64,000 bases of DNA, taken from positions 1 to 64,000 of the forward strand of contig NZ_JAAIKO010000009.1 of NCBI RefSeq assembly GCF_016107395.1, written 5' to 3'. Made by a program: the position numbers and the translations under genes. The DNA is from Streptomyces fildesensis. GTDB lineage: Bacteria; Actinomycetota; Actinomycetes; Streptomycetales; Streptomycetaceae. Under the pieces are notes generated by a model, which did no database searches, had not been told where the DNA came from, and worked only from the letters and a program-made list of their open reading frames with translations. Positions 37,718 to 46,930 of this stretch are shown here, piece after piece (the first letter of the stretch is position 1; every line of letters begins with the position of its first letter).

Positions 37718-38556
37718 GACCCGGCCTCCGGCCGGCCGGTGGGACGCTGCCCGGCATCCCCGGCCCGGCTCCGGATCATCGACATCAGCAGCCCGTGGGT
37801 CCCGGCGTCGGCAGCCACGACAAGTCCGCGGCCCGCCTCACCGATCGGGGCGCCGTCGATCCCGGTGACCACACAACCGGCGGCACGGCACAGAGCGATG
37901 CCGGCGGCGAAGTGCACGCTCCCCGACAGGTCGCCGCCATCGGTGACGTACGCGGCACGCTTGCCGGCGGCGACCCAGGCCAGCGCCAGCGTCGTGGACA
38001 CGACCCGCGGCCGGAACCGCTCGACGAACCCGGCGTGGGCCAGCAGGTCCACGGCCCGGAAGCCGGGCGCGCTCGGGAACGGCGGATCCAGGTTGACGTC
38101 CACCAACTGCGTGGCGGACGTGGGCGCCAGCCGCACATCGGCGCCGTCGTGCCGCACCCTGGCCGTCTCACCGTCGGTGAAGAAGACCTCGCCACTGAAC
38201 GGATCGGCCACCGCGGCCGCCCCGTCACGCAGCGCCACGTTGACGGCCACCAGCATGTTGCCGACGGCGTAGTTCAGCGTCCCGCACAAGGGATCAACCA
38301 GCCACTGGCGCGCAGCCTCGGCGGCCCCCTGCTGCCCGCCTTCCTCGCCCAGTACCGCGTCCTCGGGTCGGGCGGACCGGATGACGTGGAGAATCGCCTT
38401 CTCGGCCTCGATGTCGGCGGCGGTGGCAAAGTCCCCGGCGCCCTTGTCGACGCGGGTGAGCCGTTGGCCGTACATGTCACGCACCACGTCCGCGCCGGCG
38501 CGTGCCGCGGCTATCGCGACTTCGGCATCGTCAAGGCTCGCGGATGAGTTGATCAT
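37714..38556 (-). CDS. Inositol monophosphatase family phosphatase
   Basis: A 280-residue Mg-dependent phosphatase. GDFATAADIEAEKAI, VLGEEGG and WLVDPLCGTLNYA are the metal-binding motifs of the IMPase superfamily. The C-terminal motif reads GSVHFAAG instead of WDxAAG, an unusual variation that may change substrate preference. Possible substrates include inositol phosphate, histidinol phosphate or PAP. It is co-transcribed and translationally coupled with the esterase downstream. Confidence 0.8.
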   Translation of the reverse strand: MINSSASLDDAEVAIAAARAGADVVRDMYGQRLTRVDKGAGDFATAADIEAEKAILHVIRSARPEDAVLGEEGGQQGAAEAARQWLVDPLCGTLNYAVGNMLVAVNVALRDGAAAVADPFSGEVFFTDGETARVRHDGADVRLAPTSATQLVDVNLDPPFPSAPGFRAVDLLAHAGFVERFRPRVVSTTLALAWVAAGKRAAYVTDGGDLSGSVHFAAGIALCRAAGCVVTGIDGAPIGEAGRGLVVAADAGTHGLLMSMIRSRAGDAGQRPTGRPEAGS

Positions 38557-38597
38557 GCCGTGCAGGATACCGGCGGCACTCTCACCGACGCGGTGGG

Positions 38598-40005
38598 TCA
38601 GCTGGAACCACGACTCGTGGTCAGGTGGGTGAACAGGGCGTCGAGGGCGGCCGGGTAGGTGTGTTCGGACGGGGCGGCGAAGCCGATCAGGAGGCCCTGG
38701 GGGCGGTCGGCCGGTTCGTGGTGGAGTTCGGTGAGCCCGCGCAGGGCGAGGCCGTGGCGGGCGCAGTGGGTCAGGAGCTCGTGTTCGGTGGGGCCCTCGG
38801 ACGGGAGGGTGAGGAGGGTGTGCAGGCCGGCCGGGACGCCGTGGGCCGTGAGGCCGGGGGTGGCGGTCAGCCGGTCGAGGAGGAGTTCGCGTCGGCGCCG
38901 GTAGCGCAGCCGGGTGGCCCGGACGTGGCGGTCGTAGGCGTGGGTGGTGATCAGGTCGGCCAGGACGAGTTGGCCGAGCGTCTCGGTGTACAGGTCGGCT
39001 TCCTGTTTGGCCCGCACCACCGGTGACACGAGATGGGGCGGTAGGACGATCCAGGCCAGGCGGAGCGCGGGCCCGAGGGTCTTGGACGCGGTACCGCAGT
39101 GGACGACCTGGTCGGGGGCGATGCCCTGGAGGGCGCCGATGGGTTGGCGGTCGTAGCGGTACTCACCGTCGTAGTCGTCCTCCACGATCAGACCACCGGT
39201 GGAGCGGGCCCATCCGCACAGCTGCTGGCGGCGGCCGGGATGCAGCGGGACGCCGGTCGGGTACTGGTGCGAGGGGGTGAGAACCGCGGCCCCGATGTGC
39301 GATGTCAGCGCCTCCACGCGGGCGCCGTGGGCATCGACGCGCAGCGGGAGAGTGGCGAGCCCGGCGCGCTGCACGACTGCGCGGAAGACGTTGTGGCCCG
39401 GGTCCTCGACGGCCGCGGTGGTGATGCCGGACGCGGCCAGCACCCGGCAGAGCAGACCCAGGCCCTGGTAGTACCCGGAGGTGATCACGATGCGCTCCGG
39501 GGTGGTGATCACCCCACGGGTGCGCCCCAGGTACTCGGCGAGCGCGCTACGGAGTTCGATCCGGCCCTGCGGGTCGCCGGCGCCGAAGACGTCGGGGCGG
39601 GCGTGGGTCAGAACCCGGCGGGTGGCGGCGAGCCAGGCCCGGGTGGGGAAGGCGCTGATGTCGGGGAGCCCGGGGCGGAGGTCGTGGCGGGGGGGCCGTG
39701 GGCGCCGGTTCGGGGCGCGTGGGGGCCGGGGTGTGGTGCGGCGTGTCGGCGACGATGGTGCCCGATCCCGGGCGGGTGGTCAGGTGGCCCTCCTCGACCA
39801 GTTGGTCGTAGGCGGCGCTGACGGTGCCCCGGGCGATCCCGAGTTCCTGGGCCAGCCCGCGGGTCGACGGCAGGAGCGCCCCGGCGGGCAGCCGCCCCTG
39901 CCGGATCGCCGTCCGGAGAGCCGACTCCAGGCCGGCGCGCCGCCCACCGGCGGCGTCGAGGTCGATGTGCAGATCGAGCCGGGAACTGGACCAAGAATTC
40001 GGCAT
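38598..40005 (-). pseudogene. MocR/PdxR-type regulator split by a frameshift in a G7 run
   Basis: The N-terminal half (40005 downward) contains a GntR winged helix (LPSTRGLAQELGIARGTVSA). The C-terminal half is a type I aminotransferase fold (EDPGHNVFRAVV; GGLIVEDDYDGEYRY; lysine in GTASKTLGP) but lies in another frame. The frames meet near the run of seven G (39689-39695, plus strand), after which LPDISAFPTRAWLAAT would follow correctly. It is therefore a MocR regulator of ~470 residues interrupted by a homopolymer indel: a real inactivation, possible phase variation or a sequencing error. It is divergent from the phosphodiesterase. Confidence 0.75.
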
Positions 40006-40120
40006 GAGACCGGATCTTATTCCTGGTCCGATGGCGCTCTAGGTTCGAGGGGCGGGCCGGCCAGCACCCCCTGGCCGTTCTCGTTCCTCTCCGGTACGCA
40101 GCGACGAAGGGACCACAGCC

Positions 40121-40876
40121 GTGATCGTGATCGCCCACCTCAGCGATATCCACATCGACAGCGGACAGCGGAGCGTCGAGCGCACCAGGGCTGTCATGGA
40201 CTATCTCGAGGAGCTGCCGTACGACCTCGATGCGGTCCTGGTCACCGGGGACATCGCCGACCATGCCCTGCCCGCCGAGTACGAGCAGGCCCGCCGGCTG
40301 CTGACCTCCCGGCACCCCGTCATGGTCTGCCCCGGAAACCACGACGAGCGCACCGCGTTCCGGCAGCACCTGCTCGGGCAACCCGGCTCGGCGGCACCGG
40401 TCAACCAGGTGAGCCGCGCCGCCGGTGTCGTCATCGCCCTGTGCGACTCCTCGGTGCCCGGCAAGGACGAGGGCTTCCTGGACGACGGGACGCTGGCGTG
40501 GCTGGAGGAGACCCTGACCCTGACCCCGGACGGGGTGCCGGTCCTGGTGGGGTTCCACCACCCACCGACCACCTTGCACGTCCCCTTCGTCGACGGCATC
40601 CGCCAGTTCGGTGCAGAGCGGCTGGCCGCGCTGACGGACCGGCACCCCGGCATCACGGCGTTCCTGTGCGGGCACGCCCACACACCGGCGGCGACCACCT
40701 TCGCCGGGCGCCCGGTACTGGTGGCACCAGGAGTCGTCTCGACGCTGCGCCTCCCCTGGGAGCACCGGTCGCACCCCCAGGACCACGTCCACCTGGACCA
40801 GCCGCCCGCCCTCGCCTTCCATGTCCTGGACGACGACGGACGGTTGACGACGCACTACCGGAACGTCGACCGCTGA
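40121..40876 (+). CDS. Calcineurin-like metallophosphoesterase (CpdA-type)
   Basis: A 251-residue phosphodiesterase. The full metal-binding set is present: HLSDIH, GDIAD, GNHDE, HHPP and GHAHTP. This order and size match class III cyclic nucleotide phosphodiesterases (CpdA-like), though other phosphodiester substrates are possible. The start is a GTG at 40121 (MIVIAHLSD). It is divergent from the interrupted MocR regulator, which may have regulated it. Confidence 0.85.
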   Translation: MIVIAHLSDIHIDSGQRSVERTRAVMDYLEELPYDLDAVLVTGDIADHALPAEYEQARRLLTSRHPVMVCPGNHDERTAFRQHLLGQPGSAAPVNQVSRAAGVVIALCDSSVPGKDEGFLDDGTLAWLEETLTLTPDGVPVLVGFHHPPTTLHVPFVDGIRQFGAERLAALTDRHPGITAFLCGHAHTPAATTFAGRPVLVAPGVVSTLRLPWEHRSHPQDHVHLDQPPALAFHVLDDDGRLTTHYRNVDR

Positions 40877-40931
40877 TCGACGGGCAACAGGTCGACAACT
40901 GACCGACGGACAACAGAGGGCGTCGTCCGCG

Positions 40932-41300
40932 TCAGTCGGGTCGTGCCGAATCCGCATCCCGTTCCGCTGCTTCTGCGACGCGCTTGATGTTCGCCAGCCG
41001 GTGGTCCCAGTCGGCCGCGAGCGCGGACATCCACCGCGCCGTCGCGTTGAGCGCGGCCGGCCGCACCGTGTACCGCACCTCGCGTCCGACGCGGCCGCCG
41101 GAAACCAGCCCGGCGGCGTCGAGGACGGCGAGGTGCTTGACCACGGCCTGCCGTGAGACGGGAAGGCGTTCGGCGAGCGTCGTCGCGGTGGCCTCTCCTC
41201 GCGCGGCGAGCAGATCGAGCAGCTGCCGCCGTGTCGGGTCGGCCAGCGCCCCGAGGACGCTGTCGACGACCTCGGCGGCGCCGGGAGGTCCTTCTGTCAT
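40932..41300 (-). CDS. ArsR/SmtB-type repressor
   Basis: A 122-residue winged-helix regulator (ALADPTRRQLLDLLAARGEA and LPVSRQAVVKHLAVLDAAGL). No ArsR-type metal-binding CxC is visible, so it probably does not sense metals. It overlaps the SRPBCC gene by 4 nt (ATGA), a combination common in actinobacteria where both are co-expressed. The repeat cluster at 41782-41834 is a candidate operator. Confidence 0.85.
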   Translation of the reverse strand: MTEGPPGAAEVVDSVLGALADPTRRQLLDLLAARGEATATTLAERLPVSRQAVVKHLAVLDAAGLVSGGRVGREVRYTVRPAALNATARWMSALAADWDHRLANIKRVAEAAERDADSARPD

Positions 41301-41743
41301 GCGGAGGGCTCTTCGGCGCGCTTCTTGAGCGCGTCGAGTTCCAGGGGCCAGCCCTGGCTGTGGTCCTTGTGGTTCTCACTGCGCAGCTCCTCGGACCCGG
41401 CGAGCGTCGCGAACCCGCTCTCGACGACGCGCAGCCGTGTCTGGTCGCCTTCCGTGGTGAGGGTGAACTCCACAAGGGTGCTGTTGTCCTCGCGCAGTTC
41501 CTCTCCGGGAAAAGCGCTGGTCCAGCGGTACGCCAGGTAAGTCGGCGGCTGGACCTTCTCCACCCGGACCGGGAAGTCGCCGTGCTCGGAGTTCTTCGCC
41601 ACCATCGACTCACCTTCCTTGGCCACGGTGCCGGGCAGGCTCGCCTTGTCGGCCACCCAGAAACCAGGTTGTGCCACCAGCGACCAGACGCGCCCCAGTG
41701 GTGCCGAGATCAGGGTTTCGCGCTCGATCCGGTCCTCGCTCAT
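41297..41743 (-). CDS. SRPBCC (AHSA1-like) protein
   Basis: A 148-residue protein of the AHSA1/START-like fold (RETLISAPLGRVWSLVAQPG at the start, WPLELDALKKRAEE at the end). Its cavity binds a hydrophobic ligand, or it acts as a co-chaperone-like module; neither is certain. I start at the ATG at 41743 because the extension to 41806 runs into the operator. It is translationally coupled to the ArsR-like gene downstream. Confidence 0.82.
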   Translation of the reverse strand: MSEDRIERETLISAPLGRVWSLVAQPGFWVADKASLPGTVAKEGESMVAKNSEHGDFPVRVEKVQPPTYLAYRWTSAFPGEELREDNSTLVEFTLTTEGDQTRLRVVESGFATLAGSEELRSENHKDHSQGWPLELDALKKRAEEPSA

Positions 41744-41781
41744 GAGGTGACTCCGTTCATCGCTGCATCGCTGCCATTGAC

Positions 41782-41834
41782 TTGCAACTCCAGGGTTGCA
41801 CGACATCTCATGACGTGCAACCCGCAGATTGCAC
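41782..41834. promoter_or_regulatory. Cluster of TTGCA boxes with an inverted repeat (candidate ArsR operator)
   Basis: GGGTTGCACG (41793-41802) and CGTGCAACCC (41814-41823) are a perfect 10-bp inverted repeat with an 11-bp spacer. Two further TTGCA sites lie at about 41782 and 41829. The cluster lies 39-91 bp upstream of the SRPBCC start, where the promoter of this pair should be. Confidence 0.6.
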
Positions 41835-41900
41835 TTCGGCTCGGCGTCGCCGCGAACCGGCTGCCCCCAGCCACTCCTCGGGTGACCGGCGGGATGCCGG

Positions 41901-42231
41901 TCATGCGCCGGGGCCGCCGCCGCTCCGGTAGGGGTCCAGGGCGGCGCGGCGTTCGTTGCAGGGCAGCCGGGAGAGCTTGGTGACCAGCCCCCACATGGTG
42001 CGCTCCGCCTCGAGGCCGGAAGGCGGCGCCAGCCCGAGCGATTCCGCGAGCGGCTTGCGCCCGACGTTGACCAGGGCGCGTACGGCTGCGGCCCATTCGT
42101 CGACGGCGACCACGGTGGACCGGTACCACAGCGGGATCAGACAGCCGAGCGCGACAGCGGTGACCAGGAGCAGTGGAGTGTCGGCGCGGGCCGAACCGAG
42201 AGCCGCCGCCGCGGCGCCGGTTCCGGTTCCT
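41901..42231 (-). CDS. Hypothetical protein with one membrane segment; start unclear
   Basis: From a stop-free region beginning near 42231, the minus strand encodes a possible membrane helix (TPLLLVTAVALGCLIPLWYR) followed by ~60 charged residues (EWAAAVRALVNVGRKPLAES, LVTKLSRLP, ERRAALDPYRS). The composition is protein-like, but no ATG/GTG precedes the helix in frame; the first is the GTG at 42113, which would leave out the helix. It may be frameshifted or truncated. It is divergent from the caspase system. Family unknown. Confidence 0.4.
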
Positions 42232-42427
42232 CAGGCACCATCCCGCGACCCCCTCGCATACCCGCTGCCACAGACGGTTGCGCTCCGTACGGTGCGCGCA
42301 CAGTCTCCGGCGGTGACCGGGATCCTCGGCAATCCCCCACCGGGCGCCAACGACCATGAAAGAATGGGCACTTCGGCAGGGAGCGGCACTGCGGTGATGG
42401 GCAACGGCGCCCGACGGAGGCAGAGCA
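42232..42427. other. Intergenic region upstream of the caspase operon
   Basis: About 200 bp without a convincing gene. It should hold the promoter of the EACC1-caspase operon. GGAGG (42414-42418) is the EACC1 ribosome-binding site. I see no clear -35/-10 pair or long inverted repeat. Confidence 0.4.
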
Positions 42428-42889
42428 ATGGCAGACGGTATCGCGGACGGTTCCCGTGACGCGGACGGTTCCGGCGGCGCGGAGCGGACGGAACTGCGCA
42501 TCAGCGTCACCGGTACCCATAACCGGCACCTCGACCTCGAAGCGCTCCAGGAGTGGCTGGACACGTCCTCCTCCCTCAAGGAGGCCCGTGACCGGGGCGA
42601 GTTCACCGTCGTGCGAAGAGCCTCCCGTGACCAGCGCGACTCCATGGCGGGCGAGATCCTGCAGGACATCATCCTGGTCGTGGTCGCCGAGGCCGTGCGC
42701 CCGGTCGCCGAGAGCGCCTGGCGGTCCGTGCTGACCTGGGTACGCAACCGCCGCCGGCTCGCGGACCGTCGTGAGGAGCCCCGTGTCACCCTGGACGGCG
42801 GCGACCTCGGCCCCGGCCGGGAGATCCGCCTGGACAGCGACCAGAATCCTGATACCTCCGGTGCGACCGACGAGGTGGAGGAGGCGTAG
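42428..42889 (+). CDS. EACC1 (effector-associated constant component 1)
   Basis: A 153-residue protein matching the actinobacterial family named effector-associated constant component EACC1. The ELRISVTGTHNRHLDLEALQ strand-helix unit is followed by a hydrophobic amphipathic region (GEILQDIILVVVAEAVRPVA) and an acidic tail. The family accompanies conflict-system effectors such as caspases and trypsin-like proteases; its biochemical role is not settled and may be adaptor-like. It precedes the caspase gene by 5 nt, so the two are co-translated. Confidence 0.75.
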   Translation: MADGIADGSRDADGSGGAERTELRISVTGTHNRHLDLEALQEWLDTSSSLKEARDRGEFTVVRRASRDQRDSMAGEILQDIILVVVAEAVRPVAESAWRSVLTWVRNRRRLADRREEPRVTLDGGDLGPGREIRLDSDQNPDTSGATDEVEEA

Positions 42890-42894
42890 CCGCT

Positions 42895-45519
42895 GTGCCG
42901 CCGTACGATCCGCGCGGCCGGGGGAACGACGCTGGGGCCGGCGGAAAACGGCACCGTGCCGTACTGCTCGGCGTCGACACCTACGAGCACCTGCCTCCGC
43001 TGCTTCCCGTTGCGCGCAGTGTGCAGTTGATGCGGCAGGCGCTCACGGCCGGAGACACCGGGGTACTGGATCCGGGTGATCTCATCGTGCCCGAGGGGGA
43101 GTTGGGCCATACCGCGTTCCGGGCCGCGCTCTCGGATGCCAGGGACCAGGCCGAGGGACTGCTGCTGGTCTACTTCGCGGGGCACGGCCTGGTCCGCAGC
43201 AACGGTACGGACCTGCACCTGATGGTCAGCGGCTCGCGCGTCACCCATAACCGTGAGCACCCCTTCGTGGACGCCATCTCCTGGCAGCACGACGTCATGG
43301 GCTCGCTCATCCACGCCAAGGCCGACTGGGTCGTCGTCATCCTGGACTGCTGTTACGCGGGCAACGCCCTGCGCGACTTCACCCCGGACGGCGAACAGAA
43401 CTTCGCGGTGCTCACCGCCGCCGAGGCCGGGGTGGAGATCCCCGAGGGCAGTCCGGCGGACGGCACCCCCTTCACCCGTGAAGTGCACCGGCTGCTGACC
43501 AACGGCATTCCCGGGCAGCCGATGGTCACCTTCACCGGACTGGTGGCCGCCGTCCGGGAGGCGATGGAACCGGTCCGCGCGGTGGACGAACACCGCTGGC
43601 TCCCGGACGAGCGCCGCCGCGGTGACGACGTGGTGCTCTCCCACGCCGCGTCCGCGAATCTCCCGGCAGCTGCGCCCCCGGCCACCCCGCCGCCGGTGCA
43701 GGGCCCGCCTCCGGTCCCGGCGCCTGCCCGGTCCGGCGGTCGATTGAGGCACCGGCTGAAGAACCGTGCGTTCACCCGCACCGCGGCCGTCGTCCTCACG
43801 GTTCTCGCCCTGGCCGCCGCGGGCGGTGTGTACGCCCTCACCTCCGGTCAGGCCGCTGCCTGCGCGCCCCCGACGGAGCTGCGACTGCTCGCCGACCCGG
43901 ACGCGCTGCCCACCGTCCAGAAGGCCGTCGACGCGTACCTCCAACGGCCCGGGGGCTGCCGGGCGGTCGGCATCACGGTGTACGCGGGGAAGGGCACGGA
44001 CGCCGTCACGGCTTTCCGCAACTCCGCGGTCTGGCAGTCCCCGCCCGCCATCTGTCCCGCCACCGGCGACTGCCTGCGCCCGCAGCGCGACCTCGGGGCG
44101 CAGCCCGACATCTGGATTCCGGGTGCGAGCAGCACCTGGGAGCGCGCCAGGGAGGCAGGCAAACAGGCCGTCACCCTGGACCGGCTCGGCCCGGTCGCTT
44201 ACTCCCCGCTGGTGCTCGCCGTCCCCGGGACCGTCTCGCTGCCGGCCGCCGACCAGACCGGCACGGCGCTCAGCGCGATCATCGGCCATCTGCGCGCGCC
44301 CCAGTCCCAGGCGGCGCTGCTGCGCCCCGACCCCGAGTACACCGACGCCGCACTGCTCGGCACGGTCGCGCTGTACACATCGCTCGGCGGCTCGGGACAG
44401 TCCCCCGCGGAGATCGAGCAGGGCATGGTGCAGGCGCTCAGCCCGTCCCCCTCGACGGCCCACGACCTGATGTGCGCCCTGGCGCGGGGGACGAACAACG
44501 CCCTGGAGGACCGGGCCGCCGTGCTGGTCCCCGAGCAGACCATGGCCCAGTTCAACCTCGGACCGGCCGACCCCGGACACCCCACGTGCACGTCCGCCAC
44601 GCTGTCGAAGCGGATCGCCAACTATCCCGCCGACCTGCCCATGGCCGATCTGCCGTTCATCCACGTCACATGGAAGGGCGCCGACCGGCACAGCGACGAG
44701 CGGGCCCAGGCGGTACGAGATCTCTACACCTGGCTGACACGGCCCGACGCCCAGAAACTCTTCACCGGCGACGGCTATCGCGGCGTCAGCGACGGGCATC
44801 CCGCCACCCCCGGCCCCGGATCGCTGCTCACCGACCCCGCCAACTCCCGTGCCGTCCGCACCGACCTCCTGCCGTCGGTCGCGCCGGAGGTCTCCACCGC
44901 CGCGCTCGACAAGACCTTGCAGAGGTATCGCCAGGCGCTGGGTCCCGGCCGTGTCCTGTACCTGCTCGACAGCTCCTCGTCCATGGACGGTTTCTGGACC
45001 GGCCCGGGCCGCGCCAAGGATCTGCTCGCCCGGTCGCTGCGCTCGCTGGGGGCGAAGGACGAGTACGGGGTCTGGTCCGTCGTGGAGGACGGCAGCGCGC
45101 ACCATCGCGAGCTGCTGTCGTTCGGCACCCACGACCGGAAAGCCGCCGAAGCAAAGGTGGCGGAGGCCGGAACCGTCCCCCAGGACGCCAGACCGGACCT
45201 CGCGCTGCACGAGGCACTGGCCGAACTGCGCGGCCGGGCGAAGGACGGCGACCGGCCCCAGCTGATCGTCCTCATCACGGACGACGAGGACTCGACGGGC
45301 ATCCCGCCCGCCGCGTTGACATCGCTGGTCCAGGACGCGGTGGCCGGCGCCCCCAGCCGCGTCGTCACCGTCTCGCTGCACAGCGGCGGTTGCACCGCGG
45401 TCCCGCTCAACCAGCAGATCACGGCGGCCACCGGTGGCCGCTGTTTGGACCCGGCCGTCGAACTCGCGACGGAGCTGCCGGCCGAGGTCGCGAAGACCGG
45501 GACAGGAGACGCCGAATGA
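42895..45519 (+). CDS. Transmembrane caspase with extracellular solute-binding and vWA region
   Basis: An 874-residue protein from a GTG at 42895. Residues ~20-250 form a caspase-like (C14) domain with catalytic His97 in FAGHG and Cys153 in LDCCYAGN. A Pro-rich linker (~258-280) precedes one membrane helix (TRTAAVVLTVLALAAAGGVY, ~294-315). Residues ~325-660 resemble a substrate-binding protein (PDIWIPGASSTWERA; YSPLVLAVPG). Residues ~685-860 are a von Willebrand A domain with the MIDAS motif D692-x-S-x-S (LLDSSSSMDG) and LITDDEDS. With the caspase inside and SBP-vWA outside, it looks like a ligand- or adhesion-gated protease receptor. Its stop overlaps the next gene's ATG (ATGA). Function is inferred. 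Confidence 0.82.
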   Translation: MPPYDPRGRGNDAGAGGKRHRAVLLGVDTYEHLPPLLPVARSVQLMRQALTAGDTGVLDPGDLIVPEGELGHTAFRAALSDARDQAEGLLLVYFAGHGLVRSNGTDLHLMVSGSRVTHNREHPFVDAISWQHDVMGSLIHAKADWVVVILDCCYAGNALRDFTPDGEQNFAVLTAAEAGVEIPEGSPADGTPFTREVHRLLTNGIPGQPMVTFTGLVAAVREAMEPVRAVDEHRWLPDERRRGDDVVLSHAASANLPAAAPPATPPPVQGPPPVPAPARSGGRLRHRLKNRAFTRTAAVVLTVLALAAAGGVYALTSGQAAACAPPTELRLLADPDALPTVQKAVDAYLQRPGGCRAVGITVYAGKGTDAVTAFRNSAVWQSPPAICPATGDCLRPQRDLGAQPDIWIPGASSTWERAREAGKQAVTLDRLGPVAYSPLVLAVPGTVSLPAADQTGTALSAIIGHLRAPQSQAALLRPDPEYTDAALLGTVALYTSLGGSGQSPAEIEQGMVQALSPSPSTAHDLMCALARGTNNALEDRAAVLVPEQTMAQFNLGPADPGHPTCTSATLSKRIANYPADLPMADLPFIHVTWKGADRHSDERAQAVRDLYTWLTRPDAQKLFTGDGYRGVSDGHPATPGPGSLLTDPANSRAVRTDLLPSVAPEVSTAALDKTLQRYRQALGPGRVLYLLDSSSSMDGFWTGPGRAKDLLARSLRSLGAKDEYGVWSVVEDGSAHHRELLSFGTHDRKAAEAKVAEAGTVPQDARPDLALHEALAELRGRAKDGDRPQLIVLITDDEDSTGIPPAALTSLVQDAVAGAPSRVVTVSLHSGGCTAVPLNQQITAATGGRCLDPAVELATELPAEVAKTGTGDAE

Positions 45520-46910
45520 GCCGGACCGGGCGGCGCGCCCTCGCCGCACTCCTTCCCCTACTCGTCTGTGCGGCCGCCGCCTGCTCGTCCGGAGGATCAC
45601 CAGGACCGCCGCCCGACGACGACGCCGTGGGGGCGAGCGGTCCGATCGTCGTCGCCTCAGGTCTGGACGTGACCGGATCCGGCGGGGTGCGCCAGCACCT
45701 CATCGAGGAGTGGAATCGGCGGCACGCGGGTTCCGCCGACCTCCAGGCCGAGCTGGTCGAACTGCCGGGCGCCGCCGATCAGCAGCGCAGCCAGCTGCTC
45801 GGCGCGCTGCAGTCCGGCAGCGCCCACTACGACGTGGTGAACCTGGACATCACCTGGATACCGGAGTTCGCGGCGGCCGGTCTGATCCGGGCCGTCCCCG
45901 CGACGGAGGCCAAGGACCCGGACCTGATCGGGCAGGTCGCCAAGACCGCCGACTGGAAGGGCCGTACCTACGCCGAACCCTTCAACAGCGACGTCGGACT
46001 GCTCTTCTACCGGCCCGACTACCTGCGGCAGGCCGGGGTGGACCTGTCCCCGTCGGCCGTGTCGACATGGCAGTGGTCCACCCTCGGCGCCATCATCGAG
46101 GAGCTCGACAGTGCCTCGCCCTCCGGCCCCCGCAAGAGCGGGTACCTCGGCGGCTGGACCACCCAGCTCGCCGCGTACGAAGGGCTGACCGTCAACGTCA
46201 TCGAGGCGTTCGAGTCGGTGGGTGTCCATCTCACCGACGAAGAGGGGCATTACACGGCGGACCAGCAGCAGCTCAAGGCCGGGCTCGTCGAACTCGGTGC
46301 CCGCGTGGGGCACGTACTGCCCGCGGCAAGGTCCTCGGACGAGAGCGCCAGCCTCACCCAGTTCGGCGCGGGCCAGACGGCTTTCCTGCGTTTCTGGCCG
46401 TACGGCTACGGTTCACTGGCCGCGCTGCTGCCGCCCACCTCGTACGGCGTGACGCGCCTGCCCGGGAATGCGGTCCTGGGCGGCCAGAACCTCGCTGTCA
46501 CGGCGGACTCCCCGCGCGCGGCGCACGCCCGCGCGCTGATCGACTTCCTGACCTCCCCGGAAAGCGAAAGCTGCCTGCTCGACGCCGGGTTCGCCGCCAC
46601 CCGCGTCTCCGCCTACGACGGAAGCGCCCGCCCTTGCTGGCCGAAGGTCGCCGAGACGTTGCACCGCGCGGCGACGGCGGGCGAGGACCCGGCGCGCACC
46701 CCGTCGACGCAGGACAGAGCCGCGTACCGGGCGACCGTGCTCAAGGCGCTGCAGGGCGCGGTCCAGCGGCCCCGGACCCCGTACTACGGCGCGTTCACCC
46801 AGGTTCTCCAGTCGTCCGTCCACGCCTGGCTCACCGCGGACCGACCCGATGTCGATGCGACCGCCGCCCAGCTCGACGCCGCACTCAGCGCCGCGCTGTC
46901 CGGCCACTGA
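45516..46910 (+). CDS. Extracellular solute-binding lipoprotein of the caspase operon
   Basis: A 464-residue periplasmic-binding-type lipoprotein. An Arg-rich start, a hydrophobic stretch and the lipobox AAAC-SSGG (Cys ~22) anchor it outside. The body follows family 1 extracellular solute-binding proteins: LIEEWNRRHAGSADL, YDVVNLDITWIPEFAAAGLI and FNSDVGLLFYRPDYLRQAGV. No ABC permease or ATPase is adjacent, so it is unlikely to serve import; more likely it presents ligand to the caspase receptor, whose outer domain is related. It is coupled by the ATGA overlap. Confidence 0.85.
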   Translation: MSRTGRRALAALLPLLVCAAAACSSGGSPGPPPDDDAVGASGPIVVASGLDVTGSGGVRQHLIEEWNRRHAGSADLQAELVELPGAADQQRSQLLGALQSGSAHYDVVNLDITWIPEFAAAGLIRAVPATEAKDPDLIGQVAKTADWKGRTYAEPFNSDVGLLFYRPDYLRQAGVDLSPSAVSTWQWSTLGAIIEELDSASPSGPRKSGYLGGWTTQLAAYEGLTVNVIEAFESVGVHLTDEEGHYTADQQQLKAGLVELGARVGHVLPAARSSDESASLTQFGAGQTAFLRFWPYGYGSLAALLPPTSYGVTRLPGNAVLGGQNLAVTADSPRAAHARALIDFLTSPESESCLLDAGFAATRVSAYDGSARPCWPKVAETLHRAATAGEDPARTPSTQDRAAYRATVLKALQGAVQRPRTPYYGAFTQVLQSSVHAWLTADRPDVDATAAQLDAALSAALSGH

Positions 46911-46930
46911 CGGCTTCGTGCCGTGGCCGT

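Noticed and set aside
41740..45600. Long minus-strand open frame (1286 codons) over the caspase operon
   Set aside because: It is antisense to three well-supported plus-strand genes, is rich in Arg/Gly/Val, and has no domain or ribosome-binding site. It is a high-GC shadow frame.
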